Assembly (NCBI RefSeq): GCF_003268775.1
Contig: NZ_QLSU01000001.1
Coordinates: forward strand, 62,001 to 126,000
DNA: 64,000 nucleotides
DNA from: Paraburkholderia unamae
GTDB taxonomy: Bacteria; Pseudomonadota; Gammaproteobacteria; Burkholderiales; Burkholderiaceae
Direction: 5' to 3'
Shown here: in pieces, positions 55,701 through 63,990 of the stretch
Layout of the letters: every line of letters starts with the position of its first letter
Numbering within the stretch: position 1 is the stretch's first letter
The notes under the pieces: model-generated
Databases searched by the model: none
What the model was told of the DNA's origin: nothing
Seen by the model: only the letters and a program-made list of their open reading frames with translations
Made by a program: the position numbers and the translations under genes

Positions 55701-57788
55701 GTCGCCATCTCCGGTATCGAGGCGTTCACCGATGCGCAGATGGGATGGCGCGCGCTCTGCGTCGGTCAGCAACGCGTACGCGGCCTCCTGGATCCGGTCG
55801 TGGACGAAGGCATACCCATCCGAATGACGGTAAACGAGACCTTGGGCAATGGCTTCGGCCAGTGCGGAGTCAACGTCGTCGTTTGAGAGGCCGCCCACTT
55901 GCGCCAATACCGACGTCGCCACGGTCGCCCCCAGGCAAGCAAAATCGACGAGCTGCCGTCGCGCGCGCTCCGGCAACCGCCCAATCCGGCTCACCATCAA
56001 GTCGACGACGCTAACGGGGAAAGCGCCCTGCGCAATCTGGTCGACATTCCACACCCATTGACGCGAGGCGCGGTCAAACGTCAGGTGGCCTTCGTCTGCA
56101 AGGACGCGCAGAAACTGGACTGCAAAGAAAGGGTTCCCCCCGGTCTTCTCGAACATCAATTGCGCGAGTCGTCCGGTCTCGGGCGTATCGCTGCGGGTCG
56201 CGTCACGAACGAGTCGCTCCACGTCGCCAACCACCAGCGGGGCCAACAGCAGGTCACGCACTTGCACCGCACCGGTTCGAACGTCACCCACTACGCGCGC
56301 CAAAGGATGGCTGGGACCCACCTCGTTGTCGCGGAACGCCCCAATGAGCAGGAAGTGGGCAATCCCGGGGCCCCGCCCTAGCGCCTCCAGGATCGAAATG
56401 GTTCCAGCGTCCAGCCATTGCAGGTCGTCAAGAAACAGCACCAGCGGCTGTTCTGGCGTCGCGAACGCCTCGATGAGCCGGGTCAACGCCGCGACGAAGC
56501 GCTTGTGCGCGTCTTCCGGGGGCATCTCCGCAATCTCCGATTGCGGACCAACGACATGCTCGAGCGCGGGAATGTGGTCGGTCAGCAAGCGGCCATGCGG
56601 CCCAAGTGCATGCTCGATGCGCTTTCGCCACTTTGCCAGCTCCCGCTTGTCTTCCTTGAGAATCTGTTTGGCAACCGACTCCAGGCACTGCGCAATCGTC
56701 GCGTACGGGATATCTCGCTTGAACTGGTCGAACTTGCCCGAGGCAAATCGCCCACGCCCCATCGAATGCTGGAATTCCTCGACGAGCGCCGACTTCCCGA
56801 TTCCTGAGTAACCGGACACCAGCACGAACTCGGCCGTGCCGTCATGCGCGACCCGGTTGAAGGCATCGGTCAGCGCACCCAGCTCGGCTTCCCGACCGTA
56901 AAGCCGCTCAGGTATCAACAGGCGGTCGTCCGAGTCCGCGGCTCCGGGCACAAATGACGAAAAGCGCTCGCCGGTGCGCCATTGCTCTTCGCACAAGCGC
57001 AGGTCGTGTTCGACGCCACGCGCCGTCTGGTAACGGTCCTCGGCAGCCTTGGCGAGCAACTTGTCGACGATGGCCGCCAGCGATTCAGGGACATGTGGAA
57101 CATACTCGCGCAGCGGCACAGGCTTGCGCGCCGTATGGCAATAAAGCCATTCGCCCGGGGAATTCGCGGTGTACGGATATTTCCCCGTGAGTGTCCAGTA
57201 AATAAGGATACCTAGCGAATACAAATCGGAACGTGTGTCGACCGGGCGATTGACAAGCCCGGTACGCTCAGGCGCGAGATACGGGTACGCAGGCGCGGCC
57301 GTAAGCGACAGGACCGATTCGTCGCCAGCGGCGCCAACCCGCTTCGCCACGCCAAAACCCGTCAGCGCTACCGCCCAGGTGGCCGGATTTACTAGCAGAT
57401 GCGCCGGCCGGACGCCTTTGTGTATGACGTCCCGACGATGGAGGGTATCGAGGGCGGACGCCGCATTGGCTGCGATCGACAAGATCTGACCGAGCGAAAG
57501 CCGCGACGTGTCCATGATGGACAAGGGAATGCCGCCCGGGTCTTCGAGCAGCAGGGAGACGGAGGAACTGTCCTGGACGAGTTCGACGGGCCGCGCGAAG
57601 CGAGGACCATCCAGATGCGCACGCAACGAATAGGCGTTTTCGAGCAACGCCAGCGTTTGAGCAGAAGGCTGATGGGTCGTTGCCCGCACAACCAGTCGCG
57701 TCGCCCCGCCGTCGCCGGCCTCGACGCGCGACAGCGCGAGGACGCCGTCGTCCCATAGCAATTCGGTCGTCGATTCTTCAATATCCAT
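52794..57788 (-). CDS. Giant sensor: Ser/Thr pseudokinase-ATPase-TPR-like-GAF-histidine kinase
   Basis: The protein has 1664 residues. A protein-kinase fold covers ~1-270, but the beta-3 Lys is Arg (LVVRA, ~35), the HRD loop reads HKGVRPAHLLVN (123-134, Asp to Gly) and DFG reads GFG (144-146), so phosphotransfer is unlikely. The AAA/STAND ATPase has Walker A SGYSGIGKS (~325-333) and Walker B LVLFLDDLQWLD. A ~600-residue helical repeat region follows. GAF is at ~1290-1440 (LPHEEKLYIEAEA, SVLCLPLVKQTRLVGALYLEN). The kinase is HisKA_2 (LHEVHHRVKNNLQLISSLLS, ~1465) plus HATPase (VNELVSNALKHAF). It is the second gene of the operon, 37 bases after the response regulator gene. Confidence 0.93.
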   Translation of the reverse strand: MDIEESTTELLWDDGVLALSRVEAGDGGATRLVVRATTHQPSAQTLALLENAYSLRAHLDGPRFARPVELVQDSSSVSLLLEDPGGIPLSIMDTSRLSLGQILSIAANAASALDTLHRRDVIHKGVRPAHLLVNPATWAVALTGFGVAKRVGAAGDESVLSLTAAPAYPYLAPERTGLVNRPVDTRSDLYSLGILIYWTLTGKYPYTANSPGEWLYCHTARKPVPLREYVPHVPESLAAIVDKLLAKAAEDRYQTARGVEHDLRLCEEQWRTGERFSSFVPGAADSDDRLLIPERLYGREAELGALTDAFNRVAHDGTAEFVLVSGYSGIGKSALVEEFQHSMGRGRFASGKFDQFKRDIPYATIAQCLESVAKQILKEDKRELAKWRKRIEHALGPHGRLLTDHIPALEHVVGPQSEIAEMPPEDAHKRFVAALTRLIEAFATPEQPLVLFLDDLQWLDAGTISILEALGRGPGIAHFLLIGAFRDNEVGPSHPLARVVGDVRTGAVQVRDLLLAPLVVGDVERLVRDATRSDTPETGRLAQLMFEKTGGNPFFAVQFLRVLADEGHLTFDRASRQWVWNVDQIAQGAFPVSVVDLMVSRIGRLPERARRQLVDFACLGATVATSVLAQVGGLSNDDVDSALAEAIAQGLVYRHSDGYAFVHDRIQEAAYALLTDAERAPSHLRIGERLDTGDGDPNLERNIFEVVSQYNRALHAIGDAQMRTRVALLNLRAGRRARAAAAYGTALNYLDVGSGILGEEAWTTHYAEKFGLELLLAECTFLSGNPLLADERLRRLESFAGSVPDKAAVAFLRITLHTALDQMAAAVDICLRYLREVDIDWVAHPDRDAVDREYQNLAGKVKGGSIAALRDNRLLDDETVEATLNVFTATLPPAFFTDENLVCLILTRMGNLSIAHGNADASSLGFAYLGMAVGPFFGDYVAAYEFGKLGMALVDEKGLDRFRARVYMCFAYHVMPWTQPIQAGIPLLRRAFEVATQCGDITYIGFSSCCLVTTLLAASAPLAEIESQAVERLRIVRAAGFGLIVDIINSQLALIREARGGAPWFGSPDADYPSAQALEQHFEGNRSLDIAACWHWIRKQEARYLAGDTAGALEAGRKAAPLLWTTWGHQEIAVYHFFSALTCLREKDAVSSQSDVLMDAELAGHVSKVRGWAQSNPASFGAREALVDAEIARVSGNAFEAMRQYERAIECARNSRLLHLEGLANDMAGRFYAKRGFATIATVYLRSARSAYLNWGALGKVEMLDAEFPDLRVTEPGTPVVGALENQLEMETVVKASQAISSERVLERLMNTLMTIVLEHTGARRALLILPHEEKLYIEAEATEGSDVRVERRTASPRTVPLSMLHYCLRTHETLLVDDATAENAFAPDEYFSAKESRSVLCLPLVKQTRLVGALYLENELAPGAFTPSRMAVLKLLASQAAISIENASLEQVEALLEEKDALLHEVHHRVKNNLQLISSLLSLQASRVEDKVVAELFQESRNRVRSMAMVHENLYRAGNFARIDMAPHIRNLCAHLSRIYKLSQSSVSLDVVVDDVQLDMNRAIACGMIVNELVSNALKHAFPSGRNGRLRVELIAVGENRCRLGVADDGVGLSPAFSLERAETLGLQLVFDLSRQLHGSVEVSRGGGTTFDIHFGLQQAEGQ

Positions 57789-57825
57789 GACTCTCCGTCG
57801 CTGCTATCCGCTCCGACGCCAGCTT

Positions 57826-58509
57826 TTATCCGTTCGCCGAGAGCATGTACCCGGCGTTGCGGACGGTTCTTAAGAGTGATACGTCAAACCCAGCGTCAAT
57901 CTTCTGCCGAAGCTTGCTCACGTGCACGTCGACTACGTTCGTTTGCGGATCGAAGTGATAGTCCCAGATGTTCTCCAGGAGCATGGTCCGCGTGACGACC
58001 TGCTCGGCGTGCCGCATCAAATACTCGAGCAGCTTGAATTCGCGCGGCTTGAGCGCAATGACCTTTCCGGCACGCGAAACCTTCCGGGAAAACAGGTCGA
58101 TGCACAGGTCGCCACACTTGAGCGTCGATTCGACCGCATCATTCTGTGACCGACGCAGGAGCACCTCCAGTCGCGCCAGCACCTCCCCAAAGGCGAAAGG
58201 CTTGACGACGTAGTCGTCACCGCCCGCCTTGAGGCCCCGAATTCGCTCATCGACCGCATCCATGGCGCTCAAGATGAGCACCGGGACCTTGTTCCCGGTT
58301 GCCCGCATTGCCGCGACAATGCTGAGCCCGTCAACTCCTCCCGGCAGCATGCGGTCGAGGATGACGGCATCGTAAGCCCCCCCGCCCATGGCCAGGAACA
58401 TGCCATCGCGCCCGTTATCGGCGGAATCGACGACATGGCCGGCTTCCGTCAAGCCCTTTACCAGGAAGCCGGCTACCTGCATGTTGTCTTCCACTAACAA
58501 GATTTTCAT
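57826..58509 (-). CDS. OmpR/PhoB-family response regulator
   Basis: The 227-residue protein starts MKILLVEDNMQVAGFLVKGL. The receiver is at 1-115 (acidic pocket VEDN, phospho-Asp in VILDRMLPGGVDG, Lys in YVVKPFAFGE). The winged-helix DNA-binding domain is at ~130-225 (LKPREFKLLEYLMRHAEQVVT, VDVHVSKLRQKID, RTVRNAGYML). It resembles QseB/CzcR-type regulators, yet no classical membrane kinase is linked. Instead it heads an operon of three unusual soluble kinases that are probably its phosphate sources. Its promoter lies in the 344-base AT-rich divergent region. Confidence 0.92.
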   Translation of the reverse strand: MKILLVEDNMQVAGFLVKGLTEAGHVVDSADNGRDGMFLAMGGGAYDAVILDRMLPGGVDGLSIVAAMRATGNKVPVLILSAMDAVDERIRGLKAGGDDYVVKPFAFGEVLARLEVLLRRSQNDAVESTLKCGDLCIDLFSRKVSRAGKVIALKPREFKLLEYLMRHAEQVVTRTMLLENIWDYHFDPQTNVVDVHVSKLRQKIDAGFDVSLLRTVRNAGYMLSANG

Positions 58510-58853
58510 CCGCGTCACTCGTAATTGCCAGGATGCCTCGCTTTTCAGCACGACAACCGATCCAGGATTATCCGCTCTGCCTGAAAACTAAGCCTTTCGC
58601 CGACTCATTAAATTTAGTTAATGTTTTGTCCATGTTCCGATCATGTCGGCGTCGTACGCTTGCCGGCCGGCACGTCAGAAAATGAATTTGATGAACCTGA
58701 TAGAAAGCGTTAACGAAATTTAATGCATCGGTAATGAGGAGGAAAAATCGCCTCGGTTAATATCCATTCGACACCGACCGTGCGTGGCACGACAACTCAT
58801 CAATCAATCACCTGCCCGCCGGGACTTCCCGATTACCATCGGATGCAACCGCC
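58510..58853. promoter_or_regulatory. AT-rich divergent promoter region of the signalling locus
   Basis: This region separates the response regulator gene from the winged-helix/NB-ARC gene. CATTAAATTT at 58606-58615 and its exact complement AAATTTAATG at 58716-58725 form an inverted pair 100 bases apart. The first is part of a local dyad CATTAA-N6-TTAATG (58606-58623), and near the second is CGTTAACG. These could be operators for the two divergent winged-helix regulators. No gene is seen. Confidence 0.45.
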
Positions 58854-60386
58854 ATGACCCAAGCGATACCTCATCTCCCAATGCTCGCTTCCGGCTGCCA
58901 GATCATCCGGATTGGCGAATGCGAGGTCGACCTCGGAATACGGATATTGCGCCGTCGCGGTGACGTACAGGAACTCGGGGCTCGTGCGTTCGACATTCTC
59001 GCGGTACTCGCCCGGGCAGCGGGCCGCGTGGTGACGAAAACCGAACTGATGGACGCAGTCTGGCCAGACACGATTGTCGAGGAAAACAACCTGCATGTGC
59101 ACCTCTGCTCCATCCGCAAGGCACTCGGGGCGGACGGCAAGCTCATTGTAACGGTGCCGCGCCGCGGCTACCACCTGATCCCTCCCCGAACCGAGCCCGC
59201 CACGCTCGCCCCTCTCACTCGCGGCAACGCAGATGCCATAACCGGAAAAGAGGGGCTGCTCGGCCGGGAGCGCACGATCGCCGAGATACGGTCAAAACTG
59301 TCGTCTACGCACGTCCTGACGCTGGTGGGTGCCGGGGGAATCGGCAAGACATCGATTGTCCGCGAGATTGCGCACCGGCTTGCGCAAGAGCGGGTTTCAG
59401 ACGTGCACTTCGTGGAACTGGCTGTCCACAGCACCCGTCGAGATGTGATCGACGCCGTTGCGACCCAGTGCGGCTTCAGCTTCGAAGGGCGGGACCCCGA
59501 CCTTCAGTTCGCGGCGCACATGCTCGCGAAAATGAAGGGCGTGCTCATCATCGACAACGCGGAACACGTTGTGGAGCACGTCGCACCACTCATCGAGTTT
59601 GCTTGCCGTCGCCCGTCCGAACTCCTGGTGCTCGTGACCAGCAGGTTGCCGCTTCGCGTACCTTGCGAAGTTGTCTATCGCGTCGGCCCGCTCGCCCTGC
59701 CCAAGGCAAACGAGAATGCCGAGTCCCGACTCGACTGCCCTGCCGTGCGTTTGTTCCTGCGGCGGCTGTCCTCCAATGGACAGAGCATCGACGTGGACCA
59801 GAATCGTCTACAGGTGGTCGAGGAGATTTGCCGACGCCTGGACGGCGTTCCGCTTGCCATTGAACTGGCGGCCGGACGCGCTGCGGTTCTCGGGCTGGAG
59901 CGCATCCGGGATGGACTCGAAGAACCGTTGCTCTACCTTGGCGGGGGATATAGAACGGCGGAGGTCAGGCACAAGAGCCTGCGTGGTTCCCTGGACTGGA
60001 GCTTCGAGATGTTGAGTGACAGCGAGCAAACCGTGTTCCGGCGCCTTTGCGTGTTCGACCGCCGCTTCGACTCGGACGCAGCGTGCCAGGTCGCCCACGA
60101 CGACACGCTTTCGCCGCTGGACGTGATGGACTGCGTTTGCGAGCTGGTCGACAAATCGCTGGTCGAACTGTATATCGACGGCACCGAGCCCACGTATCAA
60201 GTGCTGGCCCCCGCGCGTTCCTATGGAAGGGAGAAACTCGCCGAGGCCGGGGAACTGAGCGCGGTTGTGGAAAAACACGCCCTGTACGCAGGCGGTAAAG
60301 GCGCCGACGTATCGTTCCCCCGGCTGAAGGTGGCGACTTTTGGCCCGGGAAGACGTGCTCAAATCACCGGCGACCACAGATCGTAG
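58854..60386 (+). CDS. Winged-helix/NB-ARC ATPase regulator, probably C-terminally truncated
   Basis: The 510-residue protein starts MTQAIPHLPMLASGCQIIRI. An OmpR-type winged helix without a receiver occupies ~15-115 (LGARAFDILAVLARAAGRVVT, VEENNLHVHLCSIRKALG, VPRRGYHLI). An NB-ARC/STAND ATPase follows (~135-400) with P-loop LVGAGGIGKTSIV, Walker B GVLIIDNAEHV, a sensor TSR, and GVPLAIELAAGRA. The family normally continues with RHA-x-YF and helical repeats. Here it reads VVEKHALYAGGKG and then ~27 unrelated residues to a stop that overlaps the convergent hydrolase gene by 28 bases, so a deletion is likely. It is probably a transcription factor gated by ATP. Confidence 0.85.
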   Translation: MTQAIPHLPMLASGCQIIRIGECEVDLGIRILRRRGDVQELGARAFDILAVLARAAGRVVTKTELMDAVWPDTIVEENNLHVHLCSIRKALGADGKLIVTVPRRGYHLIPPRTEPATLAPLTRGNADAITGKEGLLGRERTIAEIRSKLSSTHVLTLVGAGGIGKTSIVREIAHRLAQERVSDVHFVELAVHSTRRDVIDAVATQCGFSFEGRDPDLQFAAHMLAKMKGVLIIDNAEHVVEHVAPLIEFACRRPSELLVLVTSRLPLRVPCEVVYRVGPLALPKANENAESRLDCPAVRLFLRRLSSNGQSIDVDQNRLQVVEEICRRLDGVPLAIELAAGRAAVLGLERIRDGLEEPLLYLGGGYRTAEVRHKSLRGSLDWSFEMLSDSEQTVFRRLCVFDRRFDSDAACQVAHDDTLSPLDVMDCVCELVDKSLVELYIDGTEPTYQVLAPARSYGREKLAEAGELSAVVEKHALYAGGKGADVSFPRLKVATFGPGRRAQITGDHRS

Positions 60387-61246
60387 TTGAGCACGTACGC
60401 GCCCCCGTCACGCTGAACAGAGCCGGTAGTGGGCGAATTGAAGTGCATGCCGGTAATGGTCAGCTTGTCGGTTGCCACCCGGTCGAGCAGTTGCCCGCGA
60501 ATGCGCGCAGCCTGCGCCGGGTCGCTATCAAAAGCAATGGTGACCTCCGGTTGCGCCATCTGGATGTGCGGGAAATGAACAATGTCCCCCCAGATCAATA
60601 GGGAGTCCGATCCGTTACCACTCCCGTTACCCAGCAGGTAGCCGGTATGGCCCGGCGTATGGCCAAACAACGGGACCGTCTGAATGCCCGGCAAAATCGA
60701 CTCCTGCCGGAACGGAACCAGCTTTTCACCGTAGGCGTTGAACGCATTTCTCGCCACGTCGAAAAACGGGCGGAAGCCGTCGGGCGCATTCGAATAGATT
60801 GCGTCGTCGCGCCAGAATGCGAGCTCCTTCTCATGCACGAACAACTGCTGCACATTCCTGAATATCGGTGTTTGCAGCGGACCGGCGAGCCCGCCAATGT
60901 GGTCGGGATGCGCGTGCGTGAGCAGAATCGTATCGATTTCGAGCGGGTCGATGCCCGCAGCGGCCAACGCCACCTGAAGGCGGCCGCCCCAACCATTGAT
61001 GCCGCCCGCGCCGCTGTCGATCAGGATGGTCCGGTCCGCGGTCTGAACGACGTAGGCATTGATATTCATCCGGGGCAACGGCGGCGCGCCGCGCTTTTCG
61101 AGCAGCGCTTCGGCCCGGGCGGCGTCGATGCCGTCGAGCAACTCGAAGGAGACGTCGAGATACCCGTCACTCAGCATGGTGACGGTCATGTCACCCACCT
61201 TCCTTCTGTTAATGGCCGGCGCCTGGAACACAAATCGGGAACCCAT
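60359..61246 (-). CDS. Metallo-beta-lactamase-fold hydrolase
   Basis: The 295-residue protein starts MGSRFVFQAPAINRRKVGDM behind GAGGTC. MBL motifs are ILIDSGAGG, the zinc motif THAHPDHIGG, FGHTPGHTGYLL and WGDIVHFPH. Such enzymes include quorum-quenching lactonases, glyoxalase II and others. The size and GTGGIN-like insertion fit the lactonase-like (AttM/AiiA-type) group, but the substrate is unproven. No signal peptide is visible. It lies downstream of, and is probably cotranscribed with, the dehydrogenase gene 36 bases away. Confidence 0.88.
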   Translation of the reverse strand: MGSRFVFQAPAINRRKVGDMTVTMLSDGYLDVSFELLDGIDAARAEALLEKRGAPPLPRMNINAYVVQTADRTILIDSGAGGINGWGGRLQVALAAAGIDPLEIDTILLTHAHPDHIGGLAGPLQTPIFRNVQQLFVHEKELAFWRDDAIYSNAPDGFRPFFDVARNAFNAYGEKLVPFRQESILPGIQTVPLFGHTPGHTGYLLGNGSGNGSDSLLIWGDIVHFPHIQMAQPEVTIAFDSDPAQAARIRGQLLDRVATDKLTITGMHFNSPTTGSVQRDGGAYVLNYDLWSPVI

Positions 61247-61282
61247 GATGACCTCGCATTGACGGTGTGAGCGTGGTGATAT

Positions 61283-62272
61283 TCAAAGCGCGACGACGAT
61301 CTTGCCGATCTGGTTGCCGGCTTCCATGTAACGATGCGCCTCGGCAATGTCGTCGAATCGAAATACCCGGTCGATAACCGGTCGCAACGCTTTCGAAGCC
61401 AGCCCTTCCGAAATGAACGCCTTGGCCTGCTCGAGCTTGTTCGGGTCCGTCGTGATTTCGAATAGTTCGTAGCCTTGAATAACGATGTGCTTCGTCAGGA
61501 TTTCCATGACGGGCACGGGAATATCCCGCGAATCGAGCGCGCCATATTGGTAGTAGATACCGTCATGGGACATCGCCCGGATGATGTTTCGCGCGTTCGG
61601 GCCGCCGACCGGGTCGAACACCACGCGCGCGCCGCTGGAATCCGTCGCTCGCAGGATTGCGTCGGTGAGGTTCGGATCGTCGCCGAGCAACACGTGGTCG
61701 GCACCGACTTCTCGCAAGGTGCGCTCCTTCTCCTTGCTTCGCGTGAGGGCGATGGTCCGGGCTCCCACCATTTTCGCGACCTGGATTGCCGCCATCCCCA
61801 CACTGCTGGTCGCAGCGCCAATGACCACGGTGTCCCCGCTATTCAACTTGCCGTAGTTGATCAGCGCGCCGTACGCCGTGACGAACATCATCCAGGTGGC
61901 AGCGGCCTCTTCGTGGGTGACGCCGGCCGGATTCCTTGCGACGGCATGAACCGGGGCGTTCACCACTTCGCCGTACATGCCGTACTCGGCGAATGAGAAC
62001 GCCGGAATGACGCTGACCGCGTCACCGACGGAAAACGCATTGGCGCCCGCGCCGACCGCGATGACTTCGCCGGAAGCCTCATAGCCGAGCTTCGCAGGAA
62101 ACACGGGGTCGATCACGTATTGGCCGGTGCGGTACATGACCTCGGCGCGGTTGATACCCAGAGCCTTGACCCGGATCTGAACTTCTCCCGCCTGGGGCGC
62201 GGCCACTTCGACGTCGTCGAACTGGAGCACCTCGGGGCCGCCGATTTGATGAAAGCGAACTACCTTGGACAT
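61283..62272 (-). CDS. Zn-type alcohol dehydrogenase/quinone oxidoreductase-family protein
   Basis: The 329-residue protein starts MSKVVRFHQIGGPEVLQFDD behind GAGGTCC. It is a medium-chain reductase: PAKLGYEASGEVIAVGAG and the NADP fold DTVVIGAATSSVGMAAIQVAKMVGA. The catalytic zinc Cys and structural zinc cysteines are absent, which points to the quinone oxidoreductase/enoyl reductase branch rather than a true alcohol dehydrogenase. It lies between the MBL and LysR genes on the same strand. A three-gene unit for detoxifying an electrophile is possible. Confidence 0.88.
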   Translation of the reverse strand: MSKVVRFHQIGGPEVLQFDDVEVAAPQAGEVQIRVKALGINRAEVMYRTGQYVIDPVFPAKLGYEASGEVIAVGAGANAFSVGDAVSVIPAFSFAEYGMYGEVVNAPVHAVARNPAGVTHEEAAATWMMFVTAYGALINYGKLNSGDTVVIGAATSSVGMAAIQVAKMVGARTIALTRSKEKERTLREVGADHVLLGDDPNLTDAILRATDSSGARVVFDPVGGPNARNIIRAMSHDGIYYQYGALDSRDIPVPVMEILTKHIVIQGYELFEITTDPNKLEQAKAFISEGLASKALRPVIDRVFRFDDIAEAHRYMEAGNQIGKIVVAL

Positions 62273-62448
62273 GTCTGGACCTCAAGTGCGTCGTGAACTT
62301 CGCTGCCGGTGCGTCGGCAACGGGCTGGTGACTGGCACTTTAGGCCTGCGACAGGCGCGGATAAATGAATTCACGAGCAACTGACTGTTTCCTCGCAGGG
62401 CAACAATTCCCCTGACGGGCACGCCACCGCACATTCGTCTCGTCGCGC

Positions 62449-63390
62449 CTATTCCGGTTTCCCGGCCGCGCGGTGCCAGGGCACGAACCACGTCTCGTCT
62501 AGCGAGACGAGTTCATCGATGAGCCATTGGGAGAAAAGCCTCACGCGAGGCGAGACATACTGGCGGCTGGGATACAGCAGCGAAACGGGCCACGGCGTTG
62601 GCCGGTAAGGCGCCAGCACCTCCACCAGCGCGCCCTCTGCGAGTTGCCGCTCCACCAGAATTCCCGGCACCTGGATCAGCCCGAATCCGGCGACGCCGCA
62701 ACGCACGTAGGCGTTCGACTCGTTCACGCTGATGCTCACGCTACAGGCGGCGGTCTGCTCCTGGCCGTCTTCGAGAAAGCGCCAGGCGAGCGGCCGGTTG
62801 TCGTGGCCCGAAAGAAAATGGATGCCCTTGTGTGCCGCGAGATCCGACAAGGACGCCGGCGTACCGTGTTCGGCCAGATACGACGGGGAAGCGCACATCA
62901 CCATGACCGCCGCGCCTACCCGCCTGCCGACCAGACTCGAATCCGGCAGGTCGCCGATTCTCAGGACGCAATCGACACCTTCGGCCACCAGATCGACCGT
63001 GCGGTCGGTCACCCCGAGTACGAGATCGAGGCCGGGATATTGATGACTGAACGCGTGCAGGCGGTCGAGGAATTTCTGCTGGGACAGCGCAGCAGGCAGA
63101 TCGACGCGCAACCGCCCGCGCATTGCCTCGCTCGATTGGCTGAACATCGTGGTTGCATCGTCGATACCGGCGAGAATTTCCTCGGTGCGCGCGTAGAACT
63201 GCTCGCCCTCCGCCGTGAGCTTCACGCTGCGAGTCGTCCGCTGAAAGAGCCTCACGCCAAGCGCGGCCTCGAGCTCCTGGACGTAACGCGTGACGTGCGG
63301 GCGCCCAACCTGAAGCACTTCCGCCGCGTTCGTGAAGCTTCCCAGCTTCGCCACCGCGCTGAAAACCTTCATTGCTTGCAGCAGTTCCAT
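62449..63390 (-). CDS. LysR-family transcriptional regulator
   Basis: The 313-residue protein starts MELLQAMKVFSAVAKLGSFT at ATG 63390; the frame open to 63630 has no proper leader. The helix-turn-helix is FTNAAEVLQVGRPHVTRYVQELEAAL, and the effector domain of the CrgA/AaeR-like type follows (LRVDLPAALSQQKFLDRLHAF, DCVLRIGDLPDSSLVGRRVG). It precedes the dehydrogenase-MBL pair on the same strand, with a 176-base gap, and may control it. Confidence 0.9.
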   Translation of the reverse strand: MELLQAMKVFSAVAKLGSFTNAAEVLQVGRPHVTRYVQELEAALGVRLFQRTTRSVKLTAEGEQFYARTEEILAGIDDATTMFSQSSEAMRGRLRVDLPAALSQQKFLDRLHAFSHQYPGLDLVLGVTDRTVDLVAEGVDCVLRIGDLPDSSLVGRRVGAAVMVMCASPSYLAEHGTPASLSDLAAHKGIHFLSGHDNRPLAWRFLEDGQEQTAACSVSISVNESNAYVRCGVAGFGLIQVPGILVERQLAEGALVEVLAPYRPTPWPVSLLYPSRQYVSPRVRLFSQWLIDELVSLDETWFVPWHRAAGKPE

Positions 63391-63461
63391 GCGTTCTCCA
63401 GGAGCGGAATCAGGTGAACATGATATCGCTCCATTGTTGAACGTCGCTGCAACAATCCCCG

Positions 63462-63797
63462 TTAAGCCAGGTTTGCCGAACCGGCTCGCACGAAATGATG
63501 TTCCATCCTCGTGCGCAACACGCCGTCGAGTGCGGCTAGCTGTTCGCGCAGGCGAACCGCCTGGCCTTCCGTCATGTCGCTGAGCACGATTTTCTGTTCG
63601 AGCACGTCGCCGCAGCGGGTGACGGCCCAACGGTCGACGGCGGCGGTTTCGCTTTCGAGTACAGCGGCGGCTGTCGAGACGACACCCAGATTCAATCCCG
63701 ATACCAGGTGAACCGTATGCGTCAACGTGAAGCCAGGGAGGACGTGCGACCAGTCTTCGCAGACTGCGGGGGAAGTGGCAGAGGTATCTTGGCGCAT
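63462..63797 (-). CDS. Hypothetical protein, ACT-like fold suspected
   Basis: The 111-residue protein starts MRQDTSATSPAVCEDWSHVL at ATG 63797. The central part, FTLTHTVHLVSGLNLGVVST then DRWAVTRCGDVLEQKIVLSD, followed by EGQAVRLREQLAALDGV, reads as beta-alpha-beta with a long helix. This resembles a small ligand-binding ACT-type domain, but I cannot name a family. It is the first gene of a transcript starting near 63973, where an operator-like -10 region is found. A 71-base gap separates it from the LysR gene. Confidence 0.55.
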   Translation of the reverse strand: MRQDTSATSPAVCEDWSHVLPGFTLTHTVHLVSGLNLGVVSTAAAVLESETAAVDRWAVTRCGDVLEQKIVLSDMTEGQAVRLREQLAALDGVLRTRMEHHFVRAGSANLA

Positions 63798-63955
63798 AGT
63801 CGCTCCGGATGAATGTTTTTCGAACCGGTGCCAGCTATGCCGCTCCCGTTTCGTTGCCGTCAATCGGCCGCATCGCCTCAAAGGCGTCCACCTTGCCCGG
63901 GCGGGCAGGTTGGCGTCGGACAGTCCGACTCTGGATGCATGACTTCTGATACTTC

Positions 63956-63990
63956 GTTCGACATCTCGAACTTCGGTCCATTATACCGAA
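63956..63990 (-). promoter_or_regulatory. Promoter -10 inside overlapping inverted repeats at the window edge
   Basis: On the minus strand a perfect TATAAT lies at 63985-63980; the -35 would be beyond the window. It sits inside TTCGGT-N7-ACCGAA (63972-63990). The perfect repeat GTTCGA-CATC-TCGAAC (63956-63971) covers the predicted start. Both dyads are placed to act as repressor sites. Confidence 0.55.

Noticed and set aside
58785..58800. Sigma-54-like TGGCACG upstream of the NB-ARC gene
   Set aside because: The GC pair at -12 is missing at the required spacing.
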